From Prevotella sp. UBA2755 (lineage in GTDB: Bacteria > Bacteroidota > Bacteroidia > Bacteroidales > Bacteroidaceae), in NCBI GenBank assembly GCA_002353225.1, contig DEJF01000001.1:1-10877 (forward strand): a stretch of 10,877 nucleotides of DNA, written 5' to 3'. The notes under the pieces were generated by a model, which worked only from the letters and a program-made list of their open reading frames with translations, had not been told where the DNA came from and did no database searches. Shown here one piece after another: positions 6,350 through 10,877 of this stretch. Made by a program: the position numbers and the translations under genes. Positions within the stretch are counted from its first letter, which is position 1, and each line of letters starts with the position of its first letter.

Positions 6350-6357
6350 TAAATTTG
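6350..6357 (+). promoter_or_regulatory. -7 element of the gltX operon promoter
   Basis: TAAATTTG followed by CAC matches TAnnTTTG, 32 nt upstream of the gltX ATG. The -33 region (about 6326-6329, TGTC) is a poor match. Confidence 0.6.
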
Positions 6358-6389
6358 CACCAATTTTTAAATGATACCATTAGAATAAT

Positions 6390-7907
6390 ATGGCAGATAG
6401 AAGAGTAAGGGTGCGTTTCGCCCCGAGTCCCACGGGTGCTTTGCATATCGGAGGAGTACGTACGGCATTGTATAATTATTTGTTCGCACGTCAGCATGGT
6501 GGTGATTTGGTGTTCCGTATCGAGGATACAGACTCCAACCGTTTCGTACCAGGTGCTGAGGAATATATCATCGAGTCTTTCAAGTGGCTGGGTATTCAGT
6601 TTGACGAGGGTGTCTCCTTCGGAGGTGACAAAGGTCCCTACCGTCAGAGTGAGCGTCGTGATATCTATAAGAAATATGTCAAGCAGTTGTTAGATGCAGG
6701 CAAGGCATATATCGCTTTCGACACACCTCAGGAGTTGGAGGCTAAGCGTGCAGAGATACAGAACTTCCAGTACGACTGTCACACTCGTCAGCAGATGTGT
6801 AACTCGCTGACCTTGTCGCAAGAGGAGGTAGACCAGCGGATAGCCGACGGCAAACAGTATGTGGTTCGCTTCAAGGTAGAGCCCGGTGAGGAGATTCTTG
6901 TCAACGACCTGATTCGTGGTGAGGTGCGTGTGAAGAGTGATATTGTAGACGACAAGGTGCTGTATAAGAGTGCCGACGAGTTGCCGACCTATCATCTTGC
7001 CAATATCGTGGATGACCACCTGATGGAGATCTCCCATGTGATCCGTGGTGAGGAGTGGTTGCCCTCCGCTCCCCTGCATGTGATGCTCTATCGTGCCTTT
7101 GGCTGGGAGGATACCATGCCGCAGTTTGCTCATCTGCCCTTGCTCTTGAAACCAGACGGAAAGGGTAAGTTGTCGAAGCGTGACGGTGACCGTTTAGGTT
7201 TCCCCGTATTCCCCTTACAATGGAAAGACCCCAAGACGGGTGAGGTGTCACGTGGCTATCGTGAGGACGGTTATTTCCCAGAGGCAGTCATCAACTTCCT
7301 TGCCCTGTTAGGATGGAATCCTGGTACGGAACAGGAGTTGTTTACCTTGGAAGAGTTAGTACCGTTGTTCGATATCTCGAAGTGTTCGAAGGCAGGAGCC
7401 AAATTCGCCTACGATAAAGGAATCTGGTTTAACCATGAGTATATCCTGAAGAAATCAGCCGAGGAGATTGCCACCTTGTTTGAGCCCATCTGTCGTGAGC
7501 ATGGTGTGAAGGACTCCTCTGAGCGTATCCTGCAGGTCGTTGCCATGATGAAAGACCGTGTGTCCTTCGTCAAAGAGTTATGGCCTCTCTGCTCGTTCTT
7601 CTTCGAGGCTCCAACGGAGTATGACGAGAAGACAGCGAAGAAACGTTGGAAGGAAGACTCGGCACAACAGTTGACAGAGTTGATAGGAGTATTGGAGGGT
7701 ATTGATGATTTCTCTTTGGAGAACCAAGAGCAAATTGTTCATCAGTGGATAGAGCAGAAAGAGTACAAACTCGGAAACATCATGAATGCGTGGCGTCTGA
7801 CGTTGGTTGGCGAGGGCAAGGGACCAGGTATGTTCGACATCTCTGCTTTCTTAGGTAAGGAAGAGACAATCCAGCGAATGAAACGTGCCATCGAAATATT
7901 AGGCTGA
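6390..7907 (+). CDS. gltX: Glutamyl-tRNA synthetase
   Basis: This cytoplasmic class I enzyme joins glutamate to tRNA-Glu using ATP. Signature motifs are plain: FAPSPTGALHIGG at residues 10-22 (the HIGH-type motif, here HIGG), FRIEDTD shortly after, and GKLSKRDGDRLGF with KLSKR at 260-264. The catalytic and tRNA-acceptor part covers roughly residues 1-330 and the helical anticodon-binding part the rest. At 505 residues it is somewhat longer than the E. coli enzyme (471). Part of the extra length is a segment after KLSKR (FPLQWKDPKTGEVSRGYRED) of the kind I associate with Bacteroidetes GltX. The Cys-rich zinc site of some GltX proteins is not apparent. It is the first gene of a tight operon; waaA starts 2 nt after its stop. 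The start is set by the conserved N-terminus. Confidence 0.97.
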   Translation: MADRRVRVRFAPSPTGALHIGGVRTALYNYLFARQHGGDLVFRIEDTDSNRFVPGAEEYIIESFKWLGIQFDEGVSFGGDKGPYRQSERRDIYKKYVKQLLDAGKAYIAFDTPQELEAKRAEIQNFQYDCHTRQQMCNSLTLSQEEVDQRIADGKQYVVRFKVEPGEEILVNDLIRGEVRVKSDIVDDKVLYKSADELPTYHLANIVDDHLMEISHVIRGEEWLPSAPLHVMLYRAFGWEDTMPQFAHLPLLLKPDGKGKLSKRDGDRLGFPVFPLQWKDPKTGEVSRGYREDGYFPEAVINFLALLGWNPGTEQELFTLEELVPLFDISKCSKAGAKFAYDKGIWFNHEYILKKSAEEIATLFEPICREHGVKDSSERILQVVAMMKDRVSFVKELWPLCSFFFEAPTEYDEKTAKKRWKEDSAQQLTELIGVLEGIDDFSLENQEQIVHQWIEQKEYKLGNIMNAWRLTLVGEGKGPGMFDISAFLGKEETIQRMKRAIEILG

Positions 7908-7909
7908 GC

Positions 7910-9133
7910 ATGTACAACCTCGGAATATATCTCTACCTGATAGGTGTAGCCATCGTAAGTCGCTTTAGCGATAAGGTGCGGAAGATGTGGCGTGGAGAGC
8001 GTGACGCGATCCGTGTGCTGAGGGAGAACGTCGACCCCAAGGCGCAGTATGTGTGGTTTCATGCCGCCTCCTTAGGAGAGTTTGAGCAAGGTCGCCCCTT
8101 GATGGAGCAGTTGCGCAAGGAGCATCCGGAGTACAAGATACTGTTGACATTCTTCTCGCCCTCAGGTTATGAGGTCCGTAAGAATTATGAGGGAGCGGAT
8201 ATCATCTGTTACCTGCCATTGGATACCATCACCAACGCACGTCGTTTCCTGCGTACCATCCGTCCTGTGATGGCGTTCTTCATCAAGTACGAGTTCTGGT
8301 ATAATTACCTGCATATCCTGAAGCACCGTCAGGTGCCTGTATATAGTGTGAGCAGTATCTTCCGTCCCGACCAGATATTCTTCAAGTGGTATGGACGTCA
8401 GTATGCTCATGTGCTGAAGTGCTTCACCCATTTCTATGTGCAGAATCAGGTGAGCAAAGACTTGCTTGCCAAGATTGGAATCAACGATGTCTCTATTGTC
8501 GGGGATACCCGTTTCGATCGTGTACTACAGATCAAGGAGGCTGCCAAGCAGTTGCCTGTGGTGGAGCGTTTCGTGAAAGACCATAAAGTGTTTATTGCCG
8601 GCAGCAGTTGGCAACCAGACGAGGATATCTTCATTCCCTATATGAATGCGCATCCAGACTGGAAGATGATTCTTGCCCCTCATGTGATTGGGGAGGATCA
8701 CCTGCAGCAGATTATGAAGAAGTTGGAGGGACGCAAGGTGGTTCGCTATACGGAACTCGCTGAGCACTCTGATCCATCTGATGCTGATGTCTTGATCATC
8801 GACTGTTTCGGCTTGCTCTCCAGCATCTACCATTATGGGGATGTCGCTTATATTGGTGGAGGCTTTGGTGTGGGTATCCATAACACGTTAGAGGCAGCCG
8901 TATGGGATATGCCCGTTATCTTTGGTCCTAACAACGAAAGGTTCCAAGAGGCACAAGGGTTGAAGGCTTGTGGTGGAGGTCTGGAGATCAAGGATGCTGC
9001 CGACTTCGAGTCTGTCATGCAGCGTTTTATCAGTAGTGACGAGGCGATTGCTGAGGCTGGTAAGAAGGCAGGTGCTTTTGTGGAGCAGATGACAGGTGCC
9101 ACCAAAAAGATACTTTCAGAAGTAAAATTGTAA
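7910..9133 (+). CDS. waaA: 3-deoxy-D-manno-octulosonic acid (Kdo) transferase
   Basis: Also called KdtA. It transfers Kdo from CMP-Kdo to the lipid A precursor at the inner face of the inner membrane, the first step of LPS core synthesis. The 407-residue length is normal for the family. An N-terminal hydrophobic segment (about residues 3-17) acts as the anchor. The N-terminal domain has WFHAASLGEFEQGRP, with Glu57 in the place of the catalytic base of characterised WaaA enzymes, and IKYEFWYN. The C-terminal domain has the GT-B nucleotide-binding motifs GDTRFDRV, AGSSWQPDE, GGFGVGIHNTLEAA and FGPNNERFQEA. It starts 2 nt after gltX and ends 5 nt before the next gene, so the three should be co-transcribed. 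Whether it adds one or two Kdo units cannot be read from sequence. Confidence 0.94.
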   Translation: MYNLGIYLYLIGVAIVSRFSDKVRKMWRGERDAIRVLRENVDPKAQYVWFHAASLGEFEQGRPLMEQLRKEHPEYKILLTFFSPSGYEVRKNYEGADIICYLPLDTITNARRFLRTIRPVMAFFIKYEFWYNYLHILKHRQVPVYSVSSIFRPDQIFFKWYGRQYAHVLKCFTHFYVQNQVSKDLLAKIGINDVSIVGDTRFDRVLQIKEAAKQLPVVERFVKDHKVFIAGSSWQPDEDIFIPYMNAHPDWKMILAPHVIGEDHLQQIMKKLEGRKVVRYTELAEHSDPSDADVLIIDCFGLLSSIYHYGDVAYIGGGFGVGIHNTLEAAVWDMPVIFGPNNERFQEAQGLKACGGGLEIKDAADFESVMQRFISSDEAIAEAGKKAGAFVEQMTGATKKILSEVKL

Positions 9134-9138
9134 GTGAG

Positions 9139-9672
9139 ATGGCTTTAATCAAATCATATCGTGGTCTGACTCCTACATGGGGAAAGGACTGTTATTTTAG
9201 TGAGAACGCCACCATCGTGGGTGATGTGACGATGGGTGACGAGTGTTCTGTGTGGTTTAATGCGGTGGTGCGTGGTGACGTGGCTCCTATCACGATAGGC
9301 AACTGTACCAATGTGCAGGACGGCTCTTGCATCCATGTGACTCATGAGACAGGACCTACGCATATCGGCAACTATGTGACGATCGGACATAACGTGACCG
9401 TCCATGCCTGTACGATTCACGACCATGCCCTGATTGGTATGGGTGCGACGTTGCTGGACGGTTGTGAGGTGGGTGAGGGAGCCATCGTAGCGGCTGGTGC
9501 CTTGGTACTGCAGAACACGAAGATCGGACCTAACGAGATATGGGGTGGGGTACCTGCCAAGTATATCAAGCCCACCCGTCCTGGTCAGACAGACAATGCG
9601 GAGCACTATGTCGCCTACTCGAAATTCTACATGGATGAGAATCCCGAGTGCCGTTTTACTGGTGAGAAATAG
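9139..9672 (+). CDS. Gamma-carbonic-anhydrase-family hexapeptide-repeat protein
   Basis: This 177-residue protein is a left-handed beta-helix of the gamma-CA/YrdA/PaaY group. Imperfect hexapeptide repeats (I-x-G-D/N-x-x) run from about residue 24 to 140, followed by a C-terminal helix. Family residues visible are the RGD at 45-47, His66 and His69 in IHVTHE, and His84 and His89 in GHNVTVHAC. The latter two with one of the former would form the zinc site between trimer subunits. Known members hydrate CO2 or have no proven activity, so catalysis is uncertain. As the last gene of the gltX-waaA operon it is probably expressed with them; the reason is not evident. Its final 17 bp overlap the end of the convergent metallophosphoesterase gene. 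Confidence 0.9.
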   Translation: MALIKSYRGLTPTWGKDCYFSENATIVGDVTMGDECSVWFNAVVRGDVAPITIGNCTNVQDGSCIHVTHETGPTHIGNYVTIGHNVTVHACTIHDHALIGMGATLLDGCEVGEGAIVAAGALVLQNTKIGPNEIWGGVPAKYIKPTRPGQTDNAEHYVAYSKFYMDENPECRFTGEK

Positions 9673-10750
9673 TCGCTACGATATATTCTGAGCGGGTTCC
9701 GATGCGGAACTTACCACCCCAGATACCGATTCCCGAACTGACATAATATTGTGTGTCACCTCTTTGGTGGGCACCAAAGGCACATTCATAGATACTCTCT
9801 GTGACCCATGAGATGGGCCATACCTGTCCGTGATGGGTATGACCACTGAACTGGAAGTCTATTTTCTGTCGCTCTGCCTGCTCCAAGTGATAGGGCTGGT
9901 GGTCGAGCAATATCGTGAATTTCGAGCGGTCGGCTTGCTTCATGATATCTGCTAAGGTCTTGCGATGCTGGTTGGTACGGTCGTCACGACCTACGATACA
10001 GAGGTCGCCGACTGTCGCACAACGGTCTTGCAGGAGGTGGATGCCAGCCTGCTCGTAGAATTCCTGGGCATCAGGCTCCCCACTATAGTACTCGTGATTG
10101 CCCAAGCACGCATAGACAGGGGCGTTGAGCCGTTGGAACTCCTCAAACATTCTCTCCTCTTTCAAGGGTCGTATACTCATATCGATGATGTCACCTGCTA
10201 TCAGAATCGCATCAGCATGCTCCTCATTGATCATGTCCACCCAGCGGTGCAGTTCCTCCCGACGGTTATGGTAACCTAAGTGCAGGTCGCTCATCATGAC
10301 GAGTTTCAAGGGCTTTGCCATCTGCTTCTCTGTTGTCAACTGGATATCCTCACGATACTTATGCTTGTAGTGGAAATAGCCATAGGTGAAGACTACCGTC
10401 ATGAGAACGACGATACCTATTGCTGTCGCCCAGTTATTATATAATAAGGTACGCGGGAGGAGACGGACGAGTCTTCCAAGGTCGAGCACCAGGAAGAGGA
10501 TAAACAGATAGAGCAGGATGATGAGACTTGAGTTCGCCACCTCGTAGCAGAAGATGGCAGCAGGCATGGGCATGCCGTCTGTCGAACGCGAGAAGTTGGC
10601 GAAGGTGAGCAGAAAACACCCTATCATCACGATGATGACCACCGTTTTACATACGGCAGACAAGGGGAGCAGGCACCAGATGTGCCAGCCGATATAAGCA
10701 AGGGCAAGCAGCGGCAGCCCCATAAATAGTAACATCCACATAGATTTCAT
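9656..10750 (-). CDS. Membrane-anchored calcineurin-like metallophosphoesterase (YkuE/YaeI-like)
   Basis: The 364-residue protein has an N-terminal membrane domain with about four hydrophobic helices (roughly residues 5-25, 33-52, 65-90, 108-127), then a two-metal phosphoesterase domain. All its motifs are present: SDLHLGY (Asp155, His157), AGDIID (Asp187), GNHE (217-220), LDHQP (His284) and GHTHHGQ (303-309). The domain ends with SSGIGIWG, as in many YkuE-like proteins. The substrate is unknown. Relatives act on lipid-linked or UDP-linked phosphates, and the membrane anchor suits a lipid substrate, but I cannot choose. The gene ends convergently inside the carbonic-anhydrase-like gene (17-bp overlap). 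A promoter -7 element stands 16 nt upstream of its ATG. An alternative ATG lies three codons further in. Confidence 0.9.
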   Translation of the reverse strand: MKSMWMLLFMGLPLLALAYIGWHIWCLLPLSAVCKTVVIIVMIGCFLLTFANFSRSTDGMPMPAAIFCYEVANSSLIILLYLFILFLVLDLGRLVRLLPRTLLYNNWATAIGIVVLMTVVFTYGYFHYKHKYREDIQLTTEKQMAKPLKLVMMSDLHLGYHNRREELHRWVDMINEEHADAILIAGDIIDMSIRPLKEERMFEEFQRLNAPVYACLGNHEYYSGEPDAQEFYEQAGIHLLQDRCATVGDLCIVGRDDRTNQHRKTLADIMKQADRSKFTILLDHQPYHLEQAERQKIDFQFSGHTHHGQVWPISWVTESIYECAFGAHQRGDTQYYVSSGIGIWGGKFRIGTRSEYIVATISHQ

Positions 10751-10766
10751 GTTATGATTTTGCGTG

Positions 10767-10774
10767 CAAAGATA
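10767..10774 (-). promoter_or_regulatory. -7 element of the metallophosphoesterase gene promoter
   Basis: On the minus strand this reads TATCTTTG followed by CACGC, matching TAnnTTTG, with 16 nt to the ATG at 10750 and so a leader of only about 10 nt. No good -33 element is visible. The core CAAAGATACGA is shared with the duplicated repeat at 6146 and 6223. Confidence 0.6.
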
Positions 10775-10877
10775 CGATAATTGTCGCTTACTATGAGGAT
10801 AACCATGCTACATTTTATACTTTTTTATCTGTTGACTTAGAGTCGGCGATTCCCAGATAGTTTCCTACCGACAAACT
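10775..10877. other. Right edge, no gene seen
   Basis: About 100 bp of AT-rich intergenic DNA. A possible stem pairs GTCGG (10842-10846) with CCGAC (10868-10872). On the minus strand the last bases share TCGGTAGGAA and AGGAAACTA with the structured region at 1319-1345. Too short to interpret. Confidence 0.3.

Noticed and set aside
9154..9606. 150-codon antisense frame over the gamma-CA-like gene
   Set aside because: The sense strand has clear hexapeptide repeats and metal His residues; the antisense product is His/Arg/Thr-rich shadow sequence.

Overview
The window reads as chromosomal DNA from a Bacteroidales bacterium, most likely Prevotellaceae (Prevotella/Segatella-like). The evidence is the set of Bacteroidetes-type promoter elements (TAnnTTTG at -7) just upstream of most genes, start codons without a strong Shine-Dalgarno, a lipoprotein with the C-G-G-D-D-D start common in this phylum, and the gene content (FadL/OmpP1-type porin, 7TM-HD phosphohydrolase, KdtA/WaaA). 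No taxonomic search was possible, so the genus is inference.

Layout. 1-800 (+): the nearly complete end of a lipoprotein with two lipocalin-like domains, closed by a good intrinsic terminator. About 870-1521: roughly 650 bp without a credible gene but rich in structure: a large inverted repeat (1064-1147), a multi-branched fold (1263-1392), a hairpin between direct repeats, and a terminator-like hairpin (1470-1521). 1522-2501 (+): a promoter and a Met-rich secreted protein of unknown function. 2509-3888 (-): a FadL/OmpP1-family outer membrane protein, convergent with the previous gene. Behind its promoter, 4005-4052 carries five TGCA boxes spaced about one helical turn apart. 4085-6136 (-): a membrane-bound 7TM-HD phosphohydrolase of the PgpH type. 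6137-6389: the divergent control region, holding two copies of a 65-bp sequence at a 77-bp period, each with its own promoter facing the HD gene, plus a promoter for the opposite operon. 6390-9672 (+): a tight three-gene operon, gltX - waaA - gamma-carbonic-anhydrase-like gene. 9656-10750 (-): a membrane-anchored metallophosphoesterase that overlaps the end of the operon tail to tail. 10775-10877: no gene seen.

How the genes fit together. Most of the window is core cell-envelope and housekeeping material: Kdo addition to lipid A (waaA), an outer-membrane channel, an envelope lipoprotein, a secreted protein, and two membrane phosphoesterases, linked by operon structure to tRNA charging (gltX). 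I found no phage genes, transposase, CRISPR array, toxin-antitoxin pair or defence system. The unexplained parts are non-coding: the duplicated promoter module at 6146-6287, the structured region at 1064-1521, and the phased boxes at 4005-4052.
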